Positions 21,987 to 31,175 of a stretch of DNA of 64,000 bases are shown here, piece by piece; positions within the stretch are counted from its first letter, which is position 1; each line of letters opens with the position of its first letter. The stretch comes from Gammaproteobacteria bacterium (GTDB lineage Bacteria > Pseudomonadota > Gammaproteobacteria > Xanthomonadales > Wenzhouxiangellaceae), in contig PWYW01000067.1 of assembly GCA_003567685.1 (NCBI GenBank), forward strand, positions 1-64,000, in the 5' to 3' direction. The notes beneath the pieces were generated by a model that was given only the letters and a program-made list of their open reading frames with translations, did not search any database and was not told the origin of the DNA. The position numbers were made by a program, and so were the translations under genes.

Positions 21987-24900
21987 GTGAAGGTTGCCAG
22001 GGCCAGAGTGCTGCTGTTCATGCTGTTGTGCCAGTGTGCAGGCGCCTCTGGCCTGGCGCATTACCAGCACCAGACCTGGACGATTGACGACGGCCTGCCG
22101 GTCAATGTCGTCAATGCTTTGCTGCAGGATGGCAACGGTTATCTATGGCTGGCCACCAACGACGGCTTGGTGCGCTTCGACGGCATCCGGTTCACGGTCT
22201 TCAACACGGTTTCTCATCCGGAAATGCAGAGCAACCGCATCCTCGGCCTGGTCGAGGGGTCGGACGGGTCGCTGTGGTGGTGGACCGAGCAGATGCACCT
22301 GGTCTCCATGTCCGGAGACCGGGTCCGCCATTACACCGAGGCGGACGGACTGCCCAGCCGCGATGTCCAGCAGATCCTGCGTGATCGTCGCAATCGCTTG
22401 TGGTTTGCCACGCGCGATGGCCTGGCCTATCTGGACGGTGAGTCGATCAAGACACTGGGCTCAGGTGCGGTGCGTGGCGACATCACCTGGTTTCAGCCCA
22501 TGGACGGCGGTGATGTCTGGTTTCGCAGCGCTCAGCCATCTGGCATCCATCGTTACCGGGATGGCGTCGTTGTCAGCGTGTTGCCCGATCAGGGCGAAAG
22601 TTATACGACCCAATTCAAGCAAACCCGATCTGGCGAGCTGCTTGTGGGCAACGATGGGCGGGTCTGGCGACATGACGGTGAGACGATGATGGCGCTGGCC
22701 GACGGCTGGCCCGACTTCGCCGTGGCCAGCAGCTTCGACACTGACCCCTCCGGCCGGCATTGGGCGATCACTCAGGATCATGGGGTCTTTGTGCTTGACC
22801 ATGGCGTCTGGGCCTTGCGCATGACCGATATCCGTACACCGCGCAGTGGCCGCGCCTTTATGCACGATGCCGAGGGCGGCTTCTGGATCGTGACCGATCA
22901 TGCGGTCTATCGCGATGGCAAGCAGGTCTTTCGTGCCGAGAGCGAAATCAGTGACGCGCTGATCGACGACGAAGGCAATGTCTGGCTGAGCCTGTCCCGC
23001 GGCGGACTGAAGCGGCTGCAAGCCATGCCGCTCAGAACCTGGGGGCAGGACGAGGGCTTACCCGAAACGAACATTTATCCGGTGATGGCGGCCAGCGACG
23101 GATCGGTCTGGATCGGCAGCTTTGGCGGTGGCCCCGCGCGCTGGGTCGATGGCCGTTTCGAAACAGGCTTTGAACTGCCGGAGCCATCAATCACGGGCTT
23201 TACGCTCAGCCTGATTGAGCGCAGGGACAGCACTTTGCTGGCCTGTGTGACCCGCCAGATTCTGCGCCTGGTCCCGGGACAGAATCGCTTCGAAGCCTTG
23301 AAGCCGGCCATTGATCGCCAGGCCATGGCCTGCTATGCCCTGTACGAGGATCGCCACGAGCGCCTATGGGCAGGGACCGACAAGGGCATTTTCGTGCTCG
23401 ACGGCGACCAATGGCAGGTGGTTCTCGACGATGAACGCAGCCAGACCAACTATGTGCGCCATTTTGCCGAGGCGCCGGATGGCAGTCTGTGGATGGCGAC
23501 CAACGGCCAGGGCATCCTGGTTCTGCATGATGGCGAGTTGACTCGACTCGGCCGCGCCCAGGGTCTGGTCAGCGACAATATCCGCGCCCTGTGGTTCGAC
23601 CCGGCCGCCGATGGCATGGTGCTGTGGGTAGGATCGGAGGACTCGGGGCTGCAGCGCCTGGCTCTTGCCCCGGGCGAGCACATGCCGCATTCGATCACGA
23701 CCGTTCAGCAGCACCACGGGCTGTTCGACAATGTCATTCACGTCATTCTTCCCGACGAACAGGGCAGGTTATGGATGAATTCCAACCGCGGCATCTTCTG
23801 GGTCGAGCAGGCCGAGCTGGAGGCCTTCGCCGCCGGCGAGATTGAACACATCCAATCGATTGCCTACGGCTCCGAGGACGGCTTGCGCAATCGCGAGGGC
23901 AATGGCGGCATCCAGCCGGCCGGCGCGGTGGATGCGCACGGCGTGCTGTGGTTTCCGACCCAGGCCGGCCTGGTCCAGGTTGATCCGGCGAAAATTGCTC
24001 GCAACCCGCGGCCGGCTCGTCCGGTGATCGAGTCGGTCAGCGTGCACGATGCGCTCATTACCCACCCCGGCAACGGCACCCTGGCACTGGCCCGGGACGA
24101 ACGGGATATTCGCATCCGTTACACCGGTATCAGTCTGGCTGATCCAGAAGGTGTGCAGTTTCGCTACCGCCTGGTCGGTTACGATCGGGAATGGTACACA
24201 ACGACCGGGCGCGAAGCCGTCTACACCAACCTTCCCTCCGGCGAGCATCGATTCCAACTACTGGCCGCCAATGGCGATGGTGTGTGGAGCGACAGCCCGG
24301 TTGGCCTGAGCCTGCGCGTCGCGCCCTACCCCCATGAAACGCTCTGGTTTCGCGGTCTGCTGGTATTAAGCCTGGGATTGGCCATGCTGGCGCTCATGCG
24401 CTGGCAAGCGGCACGAGGCCGCCAGCGCCAGCGTGAACTGGAACTGCTGATCTCCGAGCGCACTGGCCAGTTGCTTGAAGAGAAAGAACGCACCGAACGC
24501 CAGGCCAAGGACTTGCAGAAACTCGACCAGGCCAGAACACGTTTCTTCACCAACATCTCGCATGAGTTTCGAACCCCGCTGACCCTGATCATGGGGCCGA
24601 TTCAGGAGTTTCTGGGACGCCAAGAGATCAGTACCAAGGACCGCGAAGGGCATGAAATGGTGCTGCGCAACTCCAAGTACCTGTTGCGGCTGATCAACCA
24701 GATTCTCGACCTCGCCCGTCTGGAAGCCGGCGAGATTCAGTTGCAGGCCACCCATGGCGACATGGCCGAATTGGTCCGTGACATCGTCACCCTGTTCAAG
24801 CCGATCTGCCAGCGCCAGGATATTGCTCTGTCGATGAAGATCGAGCCGGACAGCATTCCGCTGGTCTTCGATGCACAACGCATGGAACAGGTGGTCGCCA

Positions 24901-26051
24901 ACCTGCTGTCCAATGCCATCAAGTTCACGCCCGCCGGTGGCGAAGTCCGCCTGGAACTGAATGAGCAGGGCGACACGGTCAGGCTGATGGTGATTGATAC
25001 AGGCATTGGGATCGCGGTTGAGGAGCAGGCATTGATATTCAAGCGTTTCTACCAGGCTGATACTGCACAGAGCCGATCCGGCGAAGGTACCGGCGTGGGC
25101 CTGTCGCTGGTCAGGAACCTGGTTGAACTGCACGGTGGCGAGGTCGAATTGCAGTCAGCGCCCGGCAAGGGAAGTTGTTTCACTGTCCTGTTGGATCGAT
25201 CGATCCTGGCCGCGCATCACACGGTCAACTCGCCAACCCGGTCTGAAGCCGCTCCGACGCTGGATGTGCCAAACGAAGCCGCCCGGAAGGATTCGGATTT
25301 GCCACAGTGCGATCGCCCCCTCGTTCTGGTCGCCGATGACAACGCCGACCTGCGTGCTTTCATCAGCACTGTACTCTCCGAGGACTTTCGAGTGGTCGAG
25401 GCCGCGGACGGTCGCCAGGCCATTCGGCGCTGTCGGGAATGCCTGCCGGATCTGGTTCTGCTTGATGTGATGATGCCCGAGATGGACGGCTTTGCAGCGG
25501 GGCGGGCGATTCAGTCCGATGACATCCTTCGTGGCATACCAATGCTGTTTCTGACCGCGCGGGGTGGGCTGGATGATCAGCTTCAGGGGCTCGAAAGCGG
25601 GGCGGTTGCTTACCTGACCAAGCCTTTCGAGCCGGGTCTGCTGCAGGCACAGGTCAGAAGCCTGATTGCACAACAGATACGCTTGCGCGAACGGTTGCGT
25701 CTGACCAGGCCTGAGATCAAACGGCCGTCTGATCCATTTCAGGCGCGACTGGTCGAGGTGCTGGGCGAGAACTTCATGGATGCCGAGTTCGGCGTGGCCG
25801 AGCTGGCCGAGGCCGTGCACCTTGATCGCAGCCAGTTGTTTCGCAAACTCAAAAGCAGCTCAGGTCTGTCGCCTTCGAAATACATTCAGAACTTTCGGCT
25901 GGACCGAGCTGCCGAACTGTTGGAAAGCGGCGCATGGACGAGCGTCTCCCAGGTTGCCTACGCCTGCGGTTTCAACAGCCTGTCCTGGTTCAGCAAGTGT
26001 TTTCGAGAGCGCCTGGGGCAAACACCCGGCGAACGGCTCAAACAAGACTGA
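21987..26051 (+). CDS. Hybrid two-component system regulator (HTCS): Reg_prop beta-propellers, Y_Y_Y domain, TM, HisKA, HATPase, receiver, AraC-type HTH
   Basis: Many 'G-x-LW-x-x-T-x-x-G' propeller motifs; FFTNISHEFRTPLTLIMGP (H box); LVLLDVMMPEMDG (receiver); VAYACGFNSLSWFSKCFRERLGQTPGERL (AraC). Confidence 0.93.
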   Translation: MKVARARVLLFMLLCQCAGASGLAHYQHQTWTIDDGLPVNVVNALLQDGNGYLWLATNDGLVRFDGIRFTVFNTVSHPEMQSNRILGLVEGSDGSLWWWTEQMHLVSMSGDRVRHYTEADGLPSRDVQQILRDRRNRLWFATRDGLAYLDGESIKTLGSGAVRGDITWFQPMDGGDVWFRSAQPSGIHRYRDGVVVSVLPDQGESYTTQFKQTRSGELLVGNDGRVWRHDGETMMALADGWPDFAVASSFDTDPSGRHWAITQDHGVFVLDHGVWALRMTDIRTPRSGRAFMHDAEGGFWIVTDHAVYRDGKQVFRAESEISDALIDDEGNVWLSLSRGGLKRLQAMPLRTWGQDEGLPETNIYPVMAASDGSVWIGSFGGGPARWVDGRFETGFELPEPSITGFTLSLIERRDSTLLACVTRQILRLVPGQNRFEALKPAIDRQAMACYALYEDRHERLWAGTDKGIFVLDGDQWQVVLDDERSQTNYVRHFAEAPDGSLWMATNGQGILVLHDGELTRLGRAQGLVSDNIRALWFDPAADGMVLWVGSEDSGLQRLALAPGEHMPHSITTVQQHHGLFDNVIHVILPDEQGRLWMNSNRGIFWVEQAELEAFAAGEIEHIQSIAYGSEDGLRNREGNGGIQPAGAVDAHGVLWFPTQAGLVQVDPAKIARNPRPARPVIESVSVHDALITHPGNGTLALARDERDIRIRYTGISLADPEGVQFRYRLVGYDREWYTTTGREAVYTNLPSGEHRFQLLAANGDGVWSDSPVGLSLRVAPYPHETLWFRGLLVLSLGLAMLALMRWQAARGRQRQRELELLISERTGQLLEEKERTERQAKDLQKLDQARTRFFTNISHEFRTPLTLIMGPIQEFLGRQEISTKDREGHEMVLRNSKYLLRLINQILDLARLEAGEIQLQATHGDMAELVRDIVTLFKPICQRQDIALSMKIEPDSIPLVFDAQRMEQVVANLLSNAIKFTPAGGEVRLELNEQGDTVRLMVIDTGIGIAVEEQALIFKRFYQADTAQSRSGEGTGVGLSLVRNLVELHGGEVELQSAPGKGSCFTVLLDRSILAAHHTVNSPTRSEAAPTLDVPNEAARKDSDLPQCDRPLVLVADDNADLRAFISTVLSEDFRVVEAADGRQAIRRCRECLPDLVLLDVMMPEMDGFAAGRAIQSDDILRGIPMLFLTARGGLDDQLQGLESGAVAYLTKPFEPGLLQAQVRSLIAQQIRLRERLRLTRPEIKRPSDPFQARLVEVLGENFMDAEFGVAELAEAVHLDRSQLFRKLKSSSGLSPSKYIQNFRLDRAAELLESGAWTSVSQVAYACGFNSLSWFSKCFRERLGQTPGERLKQD

Positions 26052-26238
26052 TGGAACGGACCAGCGCGCTGACAGGCCATTCGACCTTAATAGATTGCGA
26101 CTTGAAGCGAAAGCATGACAAGAGCATGGCCGAGGCATACACCGTAATTAACACGCCCACCTACCATCCGACCTCCCCGCGCAGACTGTGTCCGGCTGTT
26201 AATATTGCCGCACCTGCCAGGGAGTCTTATCGGTTTAC

Positions 26239-27747
26239 ATGGGCCAATCAGAAACACACGCAACCGTCAGCGTCGACACGCTTTTTTCCGACCTGGATCA
26301 ACGCTGCCAGGCGCTGCGAGACAATCCCGAGCCAGTCATCCGATCCCGAGCCGTGGTCGAGGCCGCACTGGAACGTGACGAAGCAATCTACGGCGTCAAT
26401 ACCGGCTTTGGCGCGCTGGCCAGCCGGCGAATCGATGCCGACCAGCTCGGCCAACTGCAGCGCAACCTGCTGCTGAGCCACGCCTGCGGCACGGGCGAGC
26501 CAGTGCCGGTGGAAATTTCGCGCTTGATGCTCAAGCTCAAGATTCATGCCCTTGGGCTGGGCCAGTCCGGGATTTCGCTACCGGTCTTTGAGCAACTGCT
26601 GGCGCTGGCCGAGCACGACATCGTGCCCTTCATTCCCTCGCGCGGTAGCGTCGGCGCCTCGGGCGATCTTGCCCCCCTGGCCCACATGAGCCTGCCGCTG
26701 ATTGGCCATGGCCAGTGCTGGAAACCGGATTTTTCGGGGCCCGAACCGGCCGCCGAAGCACTCAAGCGCCATGGTCTGGAACCGGTTGAACTGGCCGCCA
26801 AGGACGGTCTGGCGCTGATCAACGGTACCCAGCTGATGCTGGCCTATGGTGCCTTCGTGCTCAACCGAGCGCTGCACCTGGTCGAAGCCGCCGACATCCT
26901 TGGCGCCATGAGCCTGGAAGCCCTGCAGGGCTCGGCGCGACCCTTTGATGCCCGCGTTCATGCCGTGCGCCCGCACCCAGGCCAGGTTCGGGTGGCTAAA
27001 AACATTCGCCGCTTGCTGAGCGACTCGGAGATTCTCGAATCCCACCGCGGCTGCGGCAAGGTGCAAGACCCTTACTGCCTGCGCTGCATTCCCCAGGTGC
27101 ACGGCGCCAGCCGCGACGCGCTCAGCCACTGCGTGGCGGTCTTCGAGCGCGAGTTGAACGCGGTGACCGACAACCCGCTGGTATTCGACAATGGCGATAT
27201 CGTCTCGGGCGGCAACTTCCACGGCCAGCCGCTGGCCCTGGCGCTGGACTACGCCGCCATCGCCCTGGCCGAACTGGCCAGCATGTCCGAACGCCGCACC
27301 TACCTGCTGCTGGAGGGCCACGACGGCCTGCCCAAGTTGCTGATGAAAGACACCGGCATTAACTCGGGCTTCATGATCCCGCAGTACACCGCGGCGGCCC
27401 TGGTCAGCGAAAACAAGGTGCTGTGCCACCCGGCCAGCGTGGATTCGATTCCCACCTCACTGGGCCAGGAAGACCATGTCTCGATGGGTTCGATTGGCGC
27501 GCTGAAGCTTTTGCCGGTGCTGCACAATGTCGAACACGTACTGGCGGTGGAAATGCTGACGGCCAGCCAGGCGCTGGATTTCCGCGCCCCGCTGAAGCCT
27601 GGCCGTGGCGTGCGCCTGGCCCATCAGGCGGTGCGTCGCGAGGTCCGCCATGCCGATGAAGACTATGAAGTAGGCGCCGACATTGATGCCTGCACCCGCT
27701 TGTTGAAAAGCCGCGATTGGGTTGACGAGGTAAGCAAAGGCGCATGA
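26239..27747 (+). CDS. hutH: Histidine ammonia-lyase
   Basis: GVNTGFGALASRRI, GSVGASGDLAPLAHM (MIO-forming ASG), NPLVFDNGDIVSGGNFHGQPLALALD. Confidence 0.97.
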   Translation: MGQSETHATVSVDTLFSDLDQRCQALRDNPEPVIRSRAVVEAALERDEAIYGVNTGFGALASRRIDADQLGQLQRNLLLSHACGTGEPVPVEISRLMLKLKIHALGLGQSGISLPVFEQLLALAEHDIVPFIPSRGSVGASGDLAPLAHMSLPLIGHGQCWKPDFSGPEPAAEALKRHGLEPVELAAKDGLALINGTQLMLAYGAFVLNRALHLVEAADILGAMSLEALQGSARPFDARVHAVRPHPGQVRVAKNIRRLLSDSEILESHRGCGKVQDPYCLRCIPQVHGASRDALSHCVAVFERELNAVTDNPLVFDNGDIVSGGNFHGQPLALALDYAAIALAELASMSERRTYLLLEGHDGLPKLLMKDTGINSGFMIPQYTAAALVSENKVLCHPASVDSIPTSLGQEDHVSMGSIGALKLLPVLHNVEHVLAVEMLTASQALDFRAPLKPGRGVRLAHQAVRREVRHADEDYEVGADIDACTRLLKSRDWVDEVSKGA

Positions 27748-28730
27748 ACGACGTTCTCGCTCTGGCAGGGCAAAACCTGCTGTCCCCGGTTGTGCTGGCC
27801 TTCGTGCTGGGGCTGGTCGCCGCCCTGGCCCGGTCAGATCTGAGCATTCCCGAGGCCATGGCCAAGGGCCTGTCGATCTACCTGCTGTTTGCGATTGGCT
27901 TGAAAGGTGGCGTTGAAGTTGCCGCCACCGGCTTGAACGCCCAGATTGGTCTCGGGCTGGTGGTCGGCGTTGTCCTGTCGGCCGCGCTGCCCCTGCTGGC
28001 GTACGTGCTGTTGCGCCTGATGAGTGGCCTGGACCCGATCAACGCCGCCGCCGTGGCCGGCCATTACGGCTCGATTTCCATCGTCACTTTTGTTGCCGCC
28101 AGCTCGCTGCTGCAGTCGGTCGGGGTGAGCTTCGAAGGCTGGCTGGTGGCCGTGGCCGCCGTGATGGAGGCCCCGGCCATCCTCACCGCGCTGTGGCTGG
28201 CCAGCCGGGCAGGCAATACCGGAAACGGGAATGGCAACGGCGGCATGCCCTGGCGCGAGATCAGCCTGAACGGCTCGATTGTGCTGCTGATCGGTGCCTT
28301 TCTCATCGGCTGGGCCGTGGGCCCGGCCGGCATGGCCGAGGTCGAGGGCTTCTTCGTTTCACCGTTCAAGGGCATCCTCTGCCTGTTCCTGCTCGATATG
28401 GGCCTGGTGGCCGGTCGCGGGCTTCGCAACAGCGCTCACCATTTGCGCCCAGGCCTGGTCGGCTTCGGCATTGTCATGCCCGTGGTTGGCGGTTTGATCG
28501 GCGCCGTGGCCGGCTGGCTGATTGGCCTGTCGACCGGCGGCGTGGCCATCCTTGCCACCCTGTCGGCCTCGGCCTCCTACATTGCCGTGCCGGCGGCCAT
28601 GCGCGTGGCCCTGCCACGCGCCAATCCGGCCATCTACCTCACGCTGGCCCTGGGCGTGACCTTTCCGTTCAACCTGGCTTTCGGGATCACGCTGTACCTG
28701 CTGATGGCCCGCTGGCTGACTGGAGGCTGA
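27744..28730 (+). CDS. sbtA: SbtA-like sodium-dependent bicarbonate transport family permease
   Basis: NLLSPVVLAFVLGLVAALARSDLSIPEAMAKGLSIYLLFAIGLKGGVEVA is typical of the SbtA family; ATGA overlap with hutH. Confidence 0.86.
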   Translation: MNDVLALAGQNLLSPVVLAFVLGLVAALARSDLSIPEAMAKGLSIYLLFAIGLKGGVEVAATGLNAQIGLGLVVGVVLSAALPLLAYVLLRLMSGLDPINAAAVAGHYGSISIVTFVAASSLLQSVGVSFEGWLVAVAAVMEAPAILTALWLASRAGNTGNGNGNGGMPWREISLNGSIVLLIGAFLIGWAVGPAGMAEVEGFFVSPFKGILCLFLLDMGLVAGRGLRNSAHHLRPGLVGFGIVMPVVGGLIGAVAGWLIGLSTGGVAILATLSASASYIAVPAAMRVALPRANPAIYLTLALGVTFPFNLAFGITLYLLMARWLTGG

Positions 28731-28732
28731 CC

Positions 28733-29044
28733 ATGGAGACTCACCGCGCCAAGCGCATTGAAATCATGATTGAAACCCCGGCCCTGAGACGCGTGCGCCG
28801 GGCGCTGGAAAATGCCGGCGTCCGCGGCTACTCGATCCTTCCGGTCGAGGGCGGCTACGGGCGGACGGGTTCCTGGTCCAGTGAGGGCGAGGTCAGCATT
28901 GCCTCGGACATGGACATGATCTGGTGCATCGTCGCCGAAGAACGGGCCGAAGCGGTCGTGGATGCCGTGTTCAGTGTGGTCGACCGGCAAATTGGCGTTG
29001 TCACCATCTCCGACTGCGAAGTGGTTCGACGCGAACGTTTTTAG
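28733..29044 (+). CDS. SbtB-like PII-superfamily regulatory protein
   Basis: METHRAKRIEIMIETPALRRVRRALENAGVRGYSILPVEGGYGRTGSW...; 103 aa; 2 nt after sbtA stop. Confidence 0.7.
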   Translation: METHRAKRIEIMIETPALRRVRRALENAGVRGYSILPVEGGYGRTGSWSSEGEVSIASDMDMIWCIVAEERAEAVVDAVFSVVDRQIGVVTISDCEVVRRERF

Positions 29045-29060
29045 GGCGCCGAATTCTGCC

Positions 29061-30314
29061 ATGCCGGTTCTGACCAATATCGCCCAGCTCTACACCGTGC
29101 CGCCCGATGGCGGCGCGGACTGCGTCGAGCCCATAGCCGACGCCGCGCTGGCCTGGCAAGACGGTCGCATCACCTGGGTTGGCCCGGAAGCTGAGCTGCC
29201 GGGCGAATTTCAGGATGAACCGCACCATGATGCCGGCAGCCGGATCGTCATCCCCGGCCTGATCGACTGCCACACCCACCTGTGCTTTGGCGGCTGGCGC
29301 GGCGACGAATTCGCCGCCCGCCTGGCCGGCGCCTCCTACCAGGACATCCTCGCCGCCGGCGGCGGCATCAACAGCACCGTAACGGCTACGCGCGCGGCAA
29401 GCGCGGAGGAGCTGGCCATGAAAGCCGCTACCGTGCTCAGCGACATGGCCCGGCTGGGTGTGACCACGGTCGAGGCCAAATCCGGCTACGGGCTGAACAC
29501 CGCCGCCGAACTGAAACAGCTGGAGGTCTATCGCCAGCTGAACCAGACCCAGCCGCTGGACATCATCCCGACTTTCCTTGGCGCCCACCTGGTCCCTGTC
29601 GAATACCGCGAGCGGCGAGCCGACTACATCAACTTGCTGTGCGAGGAAATGATCCCCGCCGTGGCCGAGCAGCAACTGGCCCGGTTCTGTGATGTGTTCA
29701 TCGAGGAATCGGCCTTCACCCTGGACGAAGGCCGCCGCATTCTCGAGTGCGCCAAGCGCCATGGGCTGGGCCTGAAAATCCATGCTGACCAGTTGTCCTC
29801 AGGCGGCGGCGCCGGCCTGGCGGCCGAGCTGGGTGCCGTGTCGGCCGAACACCTGGAATACGCCAGCCAAGCGGATATCGCCGCCATGGCCCAGGCCGGC
29901 ACCGTGGCCGTCAGCCTGCCGTTGGCCTCGATGTATCTGAAAGAACCCTTTCTGCCAGCGCGCCCCTGGATTGATGCTGGCGCGCGGGTTGCCGTGGCCA
30001 CCGATTTCAACCCCGGCTCGGCGCCCAGCTACCACCTGCACCTGGCCATGACCCTGGCCTGCGTCCACCAGCAAATGACGCCCGCCGAAGTGCTGCGCGG
30101 TGCCACCAGCCACGCCGCCCGCGCCATCGACCTGCACCACGATCGTGGCAGCCTGCTACCTGGCTACCTGGCCGACTTCACCGTGATCGACGCCCCCGAC
30201 ATCAATCACTGGCTCTACCACTTCCGCCCCAATGCCTGCTGCTTTACCGTCAAGTCCGGGCAGATTATCTGGCCCACTAGCGCAGCAGAAGCACTGGTAT
30301 CGTGCTGCTCCTGA
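29061..30314 (+). CDS. hutI: Imidazolonepropionase
   Basis: VIPGLIDCHTHLCFGGWRGDEFAARLAGASYQDILAAGGGINSTV; KSGYGLN; HADQLSSGGG. Confidence 0.96.
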   Translation: MPVLTNIAQLYTVPPDGGADCVEPIADAALAWQDGRITWVGPEAELPGEFQDEPHHDAGSRIVIPGLIDCHTHLCFGGWRGDEFAARLAGASYQDILAAGGGINSTVTATRAASAEELAMKAATVLSDMARLGVTTVEAKSGYGLNTAAELKQLEVYRQLNQTQPLDIIPTFLGAHLVPVEYRERRADYINLLCEEMIPAVAEQQLARFCDVFIEESAFTLDEGRRILECAKRHGLGLKIHADQLSSGGGAGLAAELGAVSAEHLEYASQADIAAMAQAGTVAVSLPLASMYLKEPFLPARPWIDAGARVAVATDFNPGSAPSYHLHLAMTLACVHQQMTPAEVLRGATSHAARAIDLHHDRGSLLPGYLADFTVIDAPDINHWLYHFRPNACCFTVKSGQIIWPTSAAEALVSCCS

Positions 30315-31161
30315 GAACGCTGGTGGTGGTGCTACCGACAATCAGGTGGCGGATGCGCGAGTGACCGTAGGCGCCCATGACCAGCAGGTCAATGCCCTGC
30401 TCACCGATCTGATCGTTAATGACCTGCTCGGCATTGCCCGGCACCCGGGCGATGTTTACCTTGAATCCGGCCTGGGCCAGTTGCGTCTGCGCCCAGGTCA
30501 GGCTTTCAGTCAGCGCCGGGGACTCGTTCCCGGCGGCGATCAAATGGCAATCCAGCCCCTTGAGCAGCGGGCTAATGCAGACCATCTCGACGCATTTGCG
30601 GGTGGTCTTGCTGCCATCAAAGGCAATGCCAAAACGGTTGATCGGACGGAATTTGCGCGAGGTGACCAGCAGCGGACGATGTACGCTTCGGACCACCCGC
30701 TCAAGATTGGCGCCAAGGTGCCCACGGTTGAAATCGGCCGCTTCGCCACGCTTGCCAATCACGAACAGGCGCACGCCCTCTTCAAGTTCCGTCAGTGCCT
30801 TTGCCAGTGGCCCGTGACGTTGCAAGCTGTCAGGGTTGACCGCACCGGCCTTACTCGCCCGGCCCTTGGACTGCTCGAGCAGCGCGCGGCCTTGCTGCAT
30901 GGCCAAACGGGCTCGCTCGGCATCCAGTGCCGCCAACTGCTCCAGCAGATCGGTGCCGGTATCCATGCCAATGTTGCCGCTGTAATCGGCCTTGGCTGGC
31001 TTGCCGGGCTGGCGATCCAGTACATGCAGGCAAACCAGATCGGCGTCGAGGCGCTTTGAGGCCCAGGCCGCGTGATCGACCACCGATTCGGTATACACCG
31101 AGGCATCAAGACAGACCATGACCTTGCCATCGGCGGGAATGATGTAGGTGTTCTTGCTCAT
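30277..31161 (-). CDS. Universal stress protein with two UspA-like domains
   Basis: Two UspA-like halves; LLVMGAYGHSRIRHLIVGSTTTSVLRSSTIPVLLLR C-terminal ATP-binding motif. Confidence 0.9.
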   Translation of the reverse strand: MSKNTYIIPADGKVMVCLDASVYTESVVDHAAWASKRLDADLVCLHVLDRQPGKPAKADYSGNIGMDTGTDLLEQLAALDAERARLAMQQGRALLEQSKGRASKAGAVNPDSLQRHGPLAKALTELEEGVRLFVIGKRGEAADFNRGHLGANLERVVRSVHRPLLVTSRKFRPINRFGIAFDGSKTTRKCVEMVCISPLLKGLDCHLIAAGNESPALTESLTWAQTQLAQAGFKVNIARVPGNAEQVINDQIGEQGIDLLVMGAYGHSRIRHLIVGSTTTSVLRSSTIPVLLLR

Positions 31162-31175
31162 CGCGCTTCTCCTGA

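Noticed and set aside
27037-27050. TCGAATCCCAC considered as a tRNA T-arm
   Set aside because: Inside the hutH coding sequence with no acceptor stem or anticodon arm around it.
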